Below, piece by piece: positions 6,449 through 13,915 of a DNA stretch of 18,987 bases. Numbering within the stretch: the stretch's first letter is position 1; each line of letters starts with the position of its first letter. The position numbers and the translations under genes were made by a program. This DNA is from an uncultured Collinsella sp. (lineage in GTDB: Bacteria; Actinomycetota; Coriobacteriia; Coriobacteriales; Coriobacteriaceae). The notes under the pieces were generated by a model, which searched no databases, was not told the DNA's origin, and saw only the letters and a program-made list of their open reading frames with translations. The DNA lies in contig CALBOJ010000039.1 of NCBI GenBank assembly GCA_937896835.1, positions 1 to 18,987 on the forward strand, written 5' to 3'.

Positions 6449-7408
6449 ATGGGTTTCACGATTCTTGGAACAGGCTCTGCGCTTCCTGAGCGCAGTGTTT
6501 CCAATGACGAGCTGTCTGAGTTCCTCGATACCTCGGATGAGTGGATTTTTACCCGCACAGGTATCAAGAGCCGCCACGTCTGCACCACCGAGTCACTTGA
6601 CGACCTTGCCGTAGCGGCGAGCGAGCGGGCACTCCAGGTGTCCGGAATCGACGCGAGTCAGCTGGATCTGATCGTCTGCTCGACGACGACAGGTGACCAC
6701 CTTGTTCCCGCTGAGGCGTGTGCCGTTGCTGAGCGACTGGGCGCGACGTGCCCTGCCTTCGATGTCTCGGCGGCCTGCGCCGGCTTCGTATTTGCGCTCG
6801 ATGTTGCCGAGGGCTATATCGCCCGCGGCCGTGCCGAGCGCGTGCTTGTCGTTGCTGCCGAGCAGATGACGCGCGCGCTCGACTGGACCGACCGCGCCAC
6901 CTGCGTGCTCTTTGGCGATGGGGCAGGCGCCGCAGTGATTGAGGCTGGGGGAGACAGCCCCCTTGCCGTTGAGCTTTCGACGGCGCCCGACGTCGAGACG
7001 TTGCGCGTTCCCGGTCTGGTCGGTACCTCGCCGTTTAAGGCCTCCGCAGATAGCGAGAGCGTGCTGTCCATGAATGGCCGCCGCGTGTTCAAGTTCGGCG
7101 TCAACGCCATCTGCGACACGGTCCATAAGCTTGCGATCGATGCGGGCATTTCGGTCGAGGACATCGACCATTTTGTATTCCATCAGGCCAACGAGCGAAT
7201 CTTGAGTCAGGCGGTCAAGCGCCTGGGCGTGCCGGACGAGCGCGTGGTTCGCACGTTGCGCGAGACCGGCAACATTTCGAGCGCATGCATTCCGCTTGCC
7301 CTCGACCGGCTGGCAAACGCCGGTGCACTTCACACGGGCGACACGATCGCCTTGGTTGGATTTGGTGCCGGCCTGGATATAGGTGGCTATCTGCTTCGTT
7401 GGAAGTAG
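6449..7408 (+). CDS. fabH: Beta-ketoacyl-ACP synthase III (319 aa)
   Basis: FabH starts fatty acid synthesis by condensing an acyl-CoA primer with malonyl-ACP to form a beta-ketoacyl-ACP. The triad is intact: Cys110 in VSAACAGF, His245 in FHQAN, and Asn275 in GNISSA, close to Cys112, His244 and Asn274 of E. coli. The length is typical. The frame opens at 6392, but ATG 6449 is chosen because AAAGGAGG ends 6 nt before it and MGFTILGTGS is the family N-terminus; the upstream ATG would lie inside the promoter. It is the first gene of the fab operon and is preceded by two operator-like repeats. Whether it prefers acetyl or branched primers cannot be read from the sequence by eye. Confidence 0.96.
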   Translation: MGFTILGTGSALPERSVSNDELSEFLDTSDEWIFTRTGIKSRHVCTTESLDDLAVAASERALQVSGIDASQLDLIVCSTTTGDHLVPAEACAVAERLGATCPAFDVSAACAGFVFALDVAEGYIARGRAERVLVVAAEQMTRALDWTDRATCVLFGDGAGAAVIEAGGDSPLAVELSTAPDVETLRVPGLVGTSPFKASADSESVLSMNGRRVFKFGVNAICDTVHKLAIDAGISVEDIDHFVFHQANERILSQAVKRLGVPDERVVRTLRETGNISSACIPLALDRLANAGALHTGDTIALVGFGAGLDIGGYLLRWK

Positions 7409-7460
7409 TCGCACATAGGAAATAAAAACGCCCCTAGGGCACAACCAAAGGAGAACTACC

Positions 7461-7697
7461 ATGGCAGATCAGAAGACCTTCGAGCGCGTTTGCGACGTTA
7501 TCCGCGAGACCGCCGGTCTTGACGACGTCGAGATGAAGCCCGAGTCCACGCTCGAGGAGATTGGTCTCGACAGCCTGGGCACCGTCGAGATCCTCGTCGC
7601 CGTCGAGGACGAGTTTGGCATCCAGCTCGATACCGAGGAGAACCCCAAGACGGTCGGCGAGTTCGCCGATACGGTCGAGGCGGCATTGGAGAAGTAG
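7461..7697 (+). CDS. acpP: Acyl carrier protein (78 aa)
   Basis: ACP carries growing acyl chains on a phosphopantetheine arm. The arm is attached to Ser38 in the motif GLDSLGTVEIL (35-45). The protein is small and acidic and of family length. ATG 7461 is preceded by AAAGGAG about 7 nt upstream. It lies 52 nt after fabH and 2 nt before fabK, so it belongs to the operon. The holo-ACP synthase that would add the arm is not encoded in this window. Confidence 0.96.
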   Translation: MADQKTFERVCDVIRETAGLDDVEMKPESTLEEIGLDSLGTVEILVAVEDEFGIQLDTEENPKTVGEFADTVEAALEK

Positions 7698-7699
7698 AG

Positions 7700-8644
7700 A
7701 TGCTCAAGACTCCTCTCTGCGATCTGCTCGGCATCGAAAAGCCCGTGTTCCAGGGCGGTATGGCCTGGATTGCCGATGCCTCGCTGGCGTCCGCAGTGTC
7801 CGAGGCGGGCGGCTTAGGGATTATCGCGGCCATGAACGCCGACGCCAACTGGCTGCGCGACCAGATTCATGAGCTGCGCGCCAGGACGGATAAGCCCTTT
7901 GGCGTCAACGTCATGCTCATGAGCCCGTTTGCCGACGAGGTCGCGCAGGTTGTGATTGACGAGCGGGTGCCGGTCGTCGTGACGGGCGCCGGCAATCCCG
8001 CCAAGTACATGAAGGCTTGGAACGACGCGGGCATCAAGGTCATCCCGGTTGTTGCCTCGGTGGCGCTGGCGCGTCTTGTGGCGCGCCGCGGGGCCACCGC
8101 TGTGGTTGCCGAGGGCACCGAATCGGGTGGCCACATTGGCGAGACCTCGACGATGGCACTGGTGCCGCAGGTCGTCGATGCGGTCGACATTCCCGTCGTG
8201 GCTGCCGGCGGTATTGCCGACGGCCGCGGCGTGGCGGCCGCCTTTATGCTGGGCGCCGCCGGCGTGCAGGTGGGTACGCGCTTTCTGGTCGCAGACGAGT
8301 GCACCGTATCGGAGCAGTACAAGGAGATGGTCTTGAAGGCCAACGACACCTCGACGCGTGCGACCGGCCGCTCGACGGGACATCCGGTTCGCGCCCTCAA
8401 GAGCCCCTTCACCAACGCGTATGCCAAGAACGAGGCGGCGGGCGCAAACCCCGAGGAGCTCGGAGCCATGGGCACGGGCGCGCTTCGCAAGGCCGCAAAG
8501 GACGGTAATTACGAAGAGGGTTCGTATTTGTGCGGACAGATTGCTGGCATGGTCAACGAGCGCCAGAGTGCACGCATAATCGTCGACGATCTTGTCGATG
8601 GCGCCGAGCATGTCCTGAAGGGTGCGTCCGCATGGGTAGCGTAG
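7700..8644 (+). CDS. fabK: Enoyl-ACP reductase II, FMN-dependent (314 aa)
   Basis: FabK reduces the trans-2-enoyl-ACP bond in the last step of each elongation cycle, using FMN and NAD(P)H. It has the TIM-barrel pattern of the nitronate monooxygenase/FabK family: FQGGMAWIA (17-25), ESGGHIGETSTM (141-152) with His145 at the known catalytic position, AAGGIADGRG, and GVQVGTRF. The later segment EELGAMGTGALRKA, followed by CGQIAGMV, is characteristic of FabK rather than of general nitronate monooxygenases. No FabI-type reductase is present. The start is only 2 nt after the acpP stop, and the end overlaps fabD by 13 nt, so translation is probably coupled. Confidence 0.95.
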   Translation: MLKTPLCDLLGIEKPVFQGGMAWIADASLASAVSEAGGLGIIAAMNADANWLRDQIHELRARTDKPFGVNVMLMSPFADEVAQVVIDERVPVVVTGAGNPAKYMKAWNDAGIKVIPVVASVALARLVARRGATAVVAEGTESGGHIGETSTMALVPQVVDAVDIPVVAAGGIADGRGVAAAFMLGAAGVQVGTRFLVADECTVSEQYKEMVLKANDTSTRATGRSTGHPVRALKSPFTNAYAKNEAAGANPEELGAMGTGALRKAAKDGNYEEGSYLCGQIAGMVNERQSARIIVDDLVDGAEHVLKGASAWVA

Positions 8645-9558
8645 CGTTTCTGTTTGCCGGTCAGGGCGCCCAGCATCCCGCGATGGGCGTCGACCTCATC
8701 GAGGCATCGCCGGCGGCTGCCGAGGTGTTTGCAATCGCCGATGAGGTGCGCCCGGGGACGAGCGAGCAGTGCCGGAGCGCCTCGAAAGAGGAGCTCTCGC
8801 AGACCGAGAACACGCAGCCTTGCGTGTTCGTGCACGACTTGGCTGTCGCCGTCGCCCTGCGCGAGCGCGGCGTGGTGCCTGCCGCCTGTGCGGGATTCTC
8901 GCTGGGCGAGGTCGCCGCGCTCACCTTTGCGGGGGCGTTCGATACGCGAGCGGGCTTTGAGCTCGTGTGCGAGCGCGCGGCGCTGATGGCCGCGGCTGCC
9001 GAGCGCCATCCGGGCGGCATGCGCGCCGTCATCAAGCTCGATGCGGCGCAGGTCGAGGGCCTGGCAAAACAGGCCGGCGAGGACTGCTGGCCGGTTAACT
9101 ACAACAGTCCGCAGCAGACGGTTGTGGCCGGAGCGTCCGAGGCGCTGCAGGAGCTCGACGTCCTAGTAAAAGAGGCTGGCGGCCGCGCTATGAAAGTCGC
9201 GGTGTCGGGTGCATTCCATAGCCCCTATATGGCCGAGGCGACTGAGGGGCTGGCGACGTATATCCAAGCCGGCCACGCCCCGTCCCCGCTGCTGATTCCG
9301 GTCATGGCAAACATGACGGCGGCGCCCTATCCGGCGGACCCGCGAGCAGCATCGGATGTCTTGGCCAATCAGGTGAGCCATCCCGTGCGCTGGGTCGACA
9401 CGCTGCACACTCTGCAGGATCAGGGCATCGATACGTTTATTGAGGTCGGACCTGGCAAAACGCTGTCGGGCCTGGTCAAGCGTACGCTGAGCGACGTTCG
9501 CGTGTATTCGTGCGAAACGGCCGAGCAGGTCGCAGCTATTGCCGACGAGCTCGCATAG
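8632..9558 (+). CDS. fabD: Malonyl-CoA:ACP transacylase (308 aa)
   Basis: FabD moves malonate from CoA to ACP, supplying the extender unit. It shows FAGQGAQ at 8-14, the nucleophile Ser90 in GFSLGE, Arg115 in CERAALM, His196 in GAFHSPYM, and EVGPGKTLSGLVKR near the end. The frame is open from further upstream, inside fabK, but ATG 8632 is chosen because the product then starts MGSVAFLFAGQG as family members do. This start overlaps the end of fabK by 13 nt. The ribosome binding site (GAAGGG, about 8617-8622) is modest, so coupling to fabK is likely. Confidence 0.95.
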   Translation: MGSVAFLFAGQGAQHPAMGVDLIEASPAAAEVFAIADEVRPGTSEQCRSASKEELSQTENTQPCVFVHDLAVAVALRERGVVPAACAGFSLGEVAALTFAGAFDTRAGFELVCERAALMAAAAERHPGGMRAVIKLDAAQVEGLAKQAGEDCWPVNYNSPQQTVVAGASEALQELDVLVKEAGGRAMKVAVSGAFHSPYMAEATEGLATYIQAGHAPSPLLIPVMANMTAAPYPADPRAASDVLANQVSHPVRWVDTLHTLQDQGIDTFIEVGPGKTLSGLVKRTLSDVRVYSCETAEQVAAIADELA

Positions 9559-9588
9559 TCCACAGGGCTGTAACCCGAAAGGAATGAC

Positions 9589-10362
9589 ATGGGCAACTTG
9601 AACAACGGCGCGCTCGAGCGCAACGACTCACGCCGCGTGGCACTGGTCACGGGCGGCTCGCGTGGTATCGGCCGCGCCTGCGCTGTCGGTCTGGCGGAGG
9701 ACGGCTTTGATATCGCCGTCGTCTATGCCGGCAGCGTCGATGCGGCGCGCGAGACGTGCGAAGCCTGTGAGGCGATTGGCGCCGTGGCACGCGCATATCA
9801 ATGCGACGTGGCCGATCCCGCTGCCGTCAACGCATGCGCGGAAGCGGTCCTCAACGACTTTGGCTCCATTTGGGCGCTCGTCAACAACGCTGGCATCACC
9901 CGCGATGGCCTGCTCATGCGCATGGGCGATGATGCCTTCGACCGCGTGCTCGATGTCAATCTCAAGGGCACGTTCAATACGACGCGCGCGCTCACTAAGA
10001 CCTTTATGCGCCAGCGTGGCGGCTGCGTCGTCAACATGAGCTCGGTCGTGGGTCTGATGGGCAACGCCGGGCAAGCCAACTACGCTGCCTCCAAGGCGGG
10101 CGTGATCGGTCTGACCAAGGCGGTGGCGCGCGAGCTTGCATCCCGCGGCGTACGAGTGAACGCGGTCGCCCCCGGGTTTGTCGAGACAGATATGACGGCA
10201 AAGCTCTCGGAGAAGGTTCGCGCGGCAACCGAGGAGCAGATTCCCCTAAAGCGCATGGCGCGCCCCGAGGAAGTGGCCGGCGTGGTGCGCTTTTTGGCGA
10301 GCGATGCGGCTGCCTACATTACGGGCGAGGTCGTACGCGTTGACGGCGGAATGGCGATGTAG
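9589..10362 (+). CDS. fabG: 3-oxoacyl-ACP reductase (257 aa)
   Basis: FabG reduces beta-ketoacyl-ACP to beta-hydroxyacyl-ACP with NADPH. It is a short-chain dehydrogenase with cofactor motif TGGSRGIG (21-28), NNAG (99-102), Asn124, Ser152, Tyr165 and Lys169 (YAASK). It ends in ITGEVVRVDGGMAM, usual for FabG. The N-terminus carries about 12 more residues than most FabG proteins. ATG 9589 is kept because AAAGGA precedes it by about 6 nt. It is the fifth gene of the operon, 30 nt after fabD. Confidence 0.95.
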   Translation: MGNLNNGALERNDSRRVALVTGGSRGIGRACAVGLAEDGFDIAVVYAGSVDAARETCEACEAIGAVARAYQCDVADPAAVNACAEAVLNDFGSIWALVNNAGITRDGLLMRMGDDAFDRVLDVNLKGTFNTTRALTKTFMRQRGGCVVNMSSVVGLMGNAGQANYAASKAGVIGLTKAVARELASRGVRVNAVAPGFVETDMTAKLSEKVRAATEEQIPLKRMARPEEVAGVVRFLASDAAAYITGEVVRVDGGMAM

Positions 10363-10401
10363 AAATCAGGGCCGAACAACGGCTTGGATGAGGAGAGCAT
10401 G

Positions 10402-11649
10402 ATGGAACACAGAGTTGCAATCACCGGCATAGGTGCCGTATCGCCGCTCGGCAACACGGCGCTTGCCACCTGGGCGGCCATGTGCGCCGGGACCTGTGGC
10501 ATCGGCCCGATTACGCACTTTGATACCGATGCATTTGCCGTCAAGGTGGCGGCCGAGGTCAAGGGTTTTGACGGCAACGAGTACTTTGGCAAGCATGACG
10601 CCAAGCATCTGGACCCCTGTGTTCAGTTTGCGATGGCGGCGTCGGACGAGGCCATGCACGATGCGGGCTTTGATGTCGAAGGCGCCATCGATCGCGATCG
10701 CCTGGGTGTCTATGTGGGCTCGGGCGTGGGCGGCATGCAGACGCTTGTCGACAACGTCCATACGATTGCCGAACGTGGGCCCCGCCGCGCATCGCCCTAT
10801 ATGATCGCGATGATGATCCCCAACATGGCATCGGGCAATATCGCAATCCGCCACAAGGCAAAGGGCCCGACCCTGCCCGTGGTGACCGCGTGCGCGACCT
10901 CGGCCCATGCGGTGGGCGAGGCGTTCCGCGCCATCAAGCACGGCTATGCCGACGCGATCCTCGCGGGCGGCGCCGAGGCTGCAATTATCCCCGATGCCGT
11001 TGCGGGCTTTACGTCCTGCCGCGCATTGACCACCAACCCTGATCCCGCGACGGCTTGCCGCCCGTTCGATGCAGACCGCGATGGCTTTGTGATGGGCGAG
11101 GGCGCCTGCGTGCTGGTACTCGAGAGCATGGAACATGCGCAGGCGCGCGGTGCGCACATTTATGCCGAGGTCGTGGGCTACGGCAACACCGATGATGCCT
11201 ATCACATCACGAGCCCTGATCCCGAGGCTGCCGGCATTGCCCGCGCGATATCGCTGGCGGTGACCGAGGGCGACGTCAAGCCTTCCGAGGGTCTCTACAT
11301 CAATGCCCACGGCACATCGACCAAGCTCAACGATTCGTCCGAGACGGCGGGCATTAAGCGTGCGCTCGGCGAGGACGCGGCGCGCGCCGCGCACGTCTCG
11401 TCGACTAAGTCGATGACCGGCCACATGATCGGTGCCACGGGTGCCATCGAGGTCATGGCCTGCGCCATGGCGCTCGAGCAGGGCGTGGTGCCGCCGACCA
11501 TTAACTACCACACGCCCGATCCCGCCTGCGATCTTGACTACACGCCCAATCGCGCGGTTCGCGCCGACCTTACCTGGGCGCTTTCGACCAACCTGGGCTT
11601 TGGCGGGCACAACGCCGCCATCGCGCTGCGTAGATATACGAGGAGCTAG
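10402..11649 (+). CDS. fabF: Beta-ketoacyl-ACP synthase II (415 aa)
   Basis: FabF performs the elongating condensations. The Cys-His-His set is present: Cys164 in TACATSAHA, His303 in NAHGTSTKLND, and His341 in SMTGHMIGATG, with Lys336. The Lys in TSTKLND stands where many FabF proteins have Pro. Two adjacent ATG codons (10399 and 10402) and a TTG at 10384 are in frame; ATG 10402 is preferred because AGGAG at 10391-10395 is 6 nt away. It is followed 3 nt later by accB. No second KAS I/II gene lies in this cluster. Confidence 0.95.
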   Translation: MEHRVAITGIGAVSPLGNTALATWAAMCAGTCGIGPITHFDTDAFAVKVAAEVKGFDGNEYFGKHDAKHLDPCVQFAMAASDEAMHDAGFDVEGAIDRDRLGVYVGSGVGGMQTLVDNVHTIAERGPRRASPYMIAMMIPNMASGNIAIRHKAKGPTLPVVTACATSAHAVGEAFRAIKHGYADAILAGGAEAAIIPDAVAGFTSCRALTTNPDPATACRPFDADRDGFVMGEGACVLVLESMEHAQARGAHIYAEVVGYGNTDDAYHITSPDPEAAGIARAISLAVTEGDVKPSEGLYINAHGTSTKLNDSSETAGIKRALGEDAARAAHVSSTKSMTGHMIGATGAIEVMACAMALEQGVVPPTINYHTPDPACDLDYTPNRAVRADLTWALSTNLGFGGHNAAIALRRYTRS

Positions 11650-11652
11650 AGC

Positions 11653-12129
11653 ATGGATTCCAAAAGACTTGCCGAGATAGCCGATGTGATGGAGGACCGC
11701 GGCCTCACGCGCGTGCGCGTTGAGGAGCCCGATGGCACCGCGGTCGAGCTCGAGCGCGCGAGCGCCGCGCAGGCGGTTGCCGTGCCCATGCCTATGCCGA
11801 GCGCTATGGCCGCTCCAGTTGCAGCTCCCACAGTCGCGCCTGCCGCCGCACCGGAACCCGCTGCCCAGGCACCTGCCGCCGTGCCGGAGCCCAAGGGCAC
11901 CGAGGTGACCGCTCCCATGGTCGGCGTTTTCTATGCTGCCCCGGCGCCGGGCGACGAGCCGTTTGTGCACGTGGGCTCCAAGGTCAAGGCCGGTGAGACC
12001 CTCTGCATCATCGAGGCCATGAAGGTTCTCAACGAGGTGACGGCCGAGGCAGACGGCGAGGTGCTCGAGATCTGCGTGGCCGACGGCGACCTCGTGGAGT
12101 TCGGCAGTTGCCTCATGAGGATCGGATAG
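11653..12129 (+). CDS. accB: Biotin carboxyl carrier protein of acetyl-CoA carboxylase (158 aa)
   Basis: AccB carries carboxybiotin between the biotin carboxylase and the carboxyltransferase. The C-terminal biotinyl domain (about 84-158) has the acceptor Lys124 in IEAMKVLNEV. A flexible Ala/Pro-rich linker spans about 41-80, and a short N-terminal domain precedes it. ATG 11653 follows a GAGGAG site within the end of fabF. The biotin ligase that should modify it is encoded by the divergent birA gene in the same window. Overall length is typical. Confidence 0.95.
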   Translation: MDSKRLAEIADVMEDRGLTRVRVEEPDGTAVELERASAAQAVAVPMPMPSAMAAPVAAPTVAPAAAPEPAAQAPAAVPEPKGTEVTAPMVGVFYAAPAPGDEPFVHVGSKVKAGETLCIIEAMKVLNEVTAEADGEVLEICVADGDLVEFGSCLMRIG

Positions 12130-12138
12130 GTGATGTCC

Positions 12139-12561
12139 ATGAACAAAGAAGAGCTCAAGAAGCTGTTGCCGCATCGCGAACCGATGCTTTTGCTCGACGA
12201 GGCCGAGCTGGTGGGCGACGAGGCCCACGGCAAGATCACGATTACGGGTGACGAGTACTTTTTGCAGGGGCATTTTCCGGGAAACCCGGTAGTCCCCGGC
12301 GTGATTCAGTGCGAGATGCTCGCCCAAAACTGTTGCGTGCTGCTGATGGGCGATGAGGAGGCGCGCGGTGCGACGCCGTTCTATACAAGCCTCGATAAGG
12401 TGCGCTTTAAGCGTCCGGTGCGCCCTGGCGACACGGTTGATCTGGTGTGCACCATCACGCGTGCGCGCGGGCCGTTCCGCTTTGCGACGGGTACTGCGAG
12501 CGTCAACGGTGAGGTTTGCTGCCGCGCTGATATGTCTTTTGCACTCATGCACGAAAGTTAA
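12139..12561 (+). CDS. fabZ: 3-hydroxyacyl-ACP dehydratase (140 aa)
   Basis: FabZ removes water from beta-hydroxyacyl-ACP to give the trans-2-enoyl form. The hot-dog fold signature is GHFPGNPVVPGVIQCEMLAQ (44-63) with catalytic His45 and Glu59; LLPHREPMLLLD near the N-terminus is also typical. GTG 12130, ATG 12133 and ATG 12139 are all in frame. ATG 12139 is chosen because the TAGG core at 12127-12130 is 8 nt upstream, whereas the earlier codons are too close to it. No fabA or fabM gene is seen, so the route to unsaturated acids, if any, lies elsewhere. Confidence 0.94.
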   Translation: MNKEELKKLLPHREPMLLLDEAELVGDEAHGKITITGDEYFLQGHFPGNPVVPGVIQCEMLAQNCCVLLMGDEEARGATPFYTSLDKVRFKRPVRPGDTVDLVCTITRARGPFRFATGTASVNGEVCCRADMSFALMHES

Positions 12562-12571
12562 GGAAGGCTTC

Positions 12572-13915
12572 ATGTTCGACAAAGTGCTCATCGCCAACCG
12601 CGGAGAAGTCGCGGTCCGTGTTATCCGCGCGTGCCGCGATATGGGCATCAAGACCGTCGCCGTTTATTCCACGGCCGATGCGGACGCGCTGCACGTGCAG
12701 CTTGCCGACGAGGCGTATTGCATCGGCGGCCCGCGTCTTGCCGAGAGCTACCTCAACGACGATGCCGTGCTCACCTGTGCCGTGAAGTCGGGGGCAAAGG
12801 CGATCCATCCTGGCTACGGTTTCTTTTCCGAGAAGGCGAGCTTCGTGCGCGACTGCGACAAGTATGGTCTGGCGTTTGTCGGTCCTTCGGCCGAGGTGAT
12901 CGACAGCATGGGCGACAAGGACGCCGCACGTCGAACGGCTGCCGCGGCGGGCGTGCCCATCGTGCCGGGCTGCGATTTGCTCAAAAGTCCCGAGGAGGCG
13001 ACGGCCGAGGCTGAGCGCATTGGCTGCCCCGTGCTTATTAAGGCGCGTGCGGGCGGCGGCGGTCGCGGCATTCGTAAGGTCGAGCGCGTGGAAGATGCGG
13101 CAAAGGCCTTTATTGAAGCACGCGCCGAGGGCGAGGCCGTTTTTGGCGACGGCGAGTGCTACATGGAGAAGTTCGTCGCGCCGGCGCACCACGTCGAGGT
13201 GCAGATTATGGCCGATAAGCAGGGGCATGTGTTCTCACTTGGCGAGCGCGAGTGCTCGGTGCAGCGGCGCAACCAAAAGCTGATCGAGGAGAGCCCCGCG
13301 CCGTGCCTCGACGGACACGACGACATTCGTGCTCGCATGCACAAGGCAGCGCGTGACCTGGCTCGTGCCGTCGGCTACGAAGGAGCCGGTACCATCGAGT
13401 TTTTGTACTCGGACGACGGCAATTTCTACTTTATGGAAATGAACACGCGCTTGCAGGTGGAGCATCCGGTTACGGAGTTTGTGACCGATACCGACCTGGT
13501 TAAGTGGCAGCTGCGCGTGGCTGCCGGCCAGCCTCTGCCCTTTGAGCAGGAGGACGTACCGGTCCGCAACCACGCCATGGAGTGCCGCATCAATGCCGAA
13601 ACGCCGGACTATCTACCGTCATGTGGAACGGTCACCGCGTTGCGTGTGCCGGGTGGTCCGCGCGTGCGCTGGGATTCCGCCATGTTTACCGGAGCGAAAG
13701 TTCCGCCGTACTACGACTCCATGCTCGGCAAGCTCATCGTGTGCGCGCCCACGCGTGACGGTGCCATTCGCAAGATGCGCTCGGCCCTGGGCGAGCTTGT
13801 GATTGAGGGCGTGAGCGAAAACAGCGAGCTTCAGCTCGACGTGCTGGCAAACGACGAGTTCTTGTCGGGCATGTACCACACCGATCTGATGGGGCATCTC
13901 TATGCTGATGAATAG
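12572..13915 (+). CDS. accC: Biotin carboxylase subunit of acetyl-CoA carboxylase (447 aa)
   Basis: AccC carboxylates the biotin of AccB using ATP and bicarbonate. It is an ATP-grasp enzyme with ANRGEVAVRVIRA near the start, HPGYGFFSE (79-87), the glycine loop GGGGRG (161-166), metal ligands Glu276 and Glu289, and MNTRLQVEH (290-298) with Arg293. Length equals the free-standing E. coli subunit, so no BCCP domain is fused. The open frame extends further upstream into fabZ, but ATG 12572 with AAGGAAGG just before it gives the family N-terminus MFDKVLIANRGE. Its 3' end overlaps the next gene by 14 nt. Confidence 0.97.
   Translation: MFDKVLIANRGEVAVRVIRACRDMGIKTVAVYSTADADALHVQLADEAYCIGGPRLAESYLNDDAVLTCAVKSGAKAIHPGYGFFSEKASFVRDCDKYGLAFVGPSAEVIDSMGDKDAARRTAAAAGVPIVPGCDLLKSPEEATAEAERIGCPVLIKARAGGGGRGIRKVERVEDAAKAFIEARAEGEAVFGDGECYMEKFVAPAHHVEVQIMADKQGHVFSLGERECSVQRRNQKLIEESPAPCLDGHDDIRARMHKAARDLARAVGYEGAGTIEFLYSDDGNFYFMEMNTRLQVEHPVTEFVTDTDLVKWQLRVAAGQPLPFEQEDVPVRNHAMECRINAETPDYLPSCGTVTALRVPGGPRVRWDSAMFTGAKVPPYYDSMLGKLIVCAPTRDGAIRKMRSALGELVIEGVSENSELQLDVLANDEFLSGMYHTDLMGHLYADE

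Noticed and set aside
7428..7442. GCCC/GGGC inverted repeat between fabH and acpP as an attenuator
   Set aside because: The stem is only 4 bp with a 3-nt loop and no T-run, which is not above chance in GC-rich DNA.
10366..12651. A 761-codon open frame on the minus strand opposite fabF, accB and fabZ
   Set aside because: The same GC-bias effect. The predicted protein is rich in Arg and His with no domain, while the plus strand carries three clear genes.
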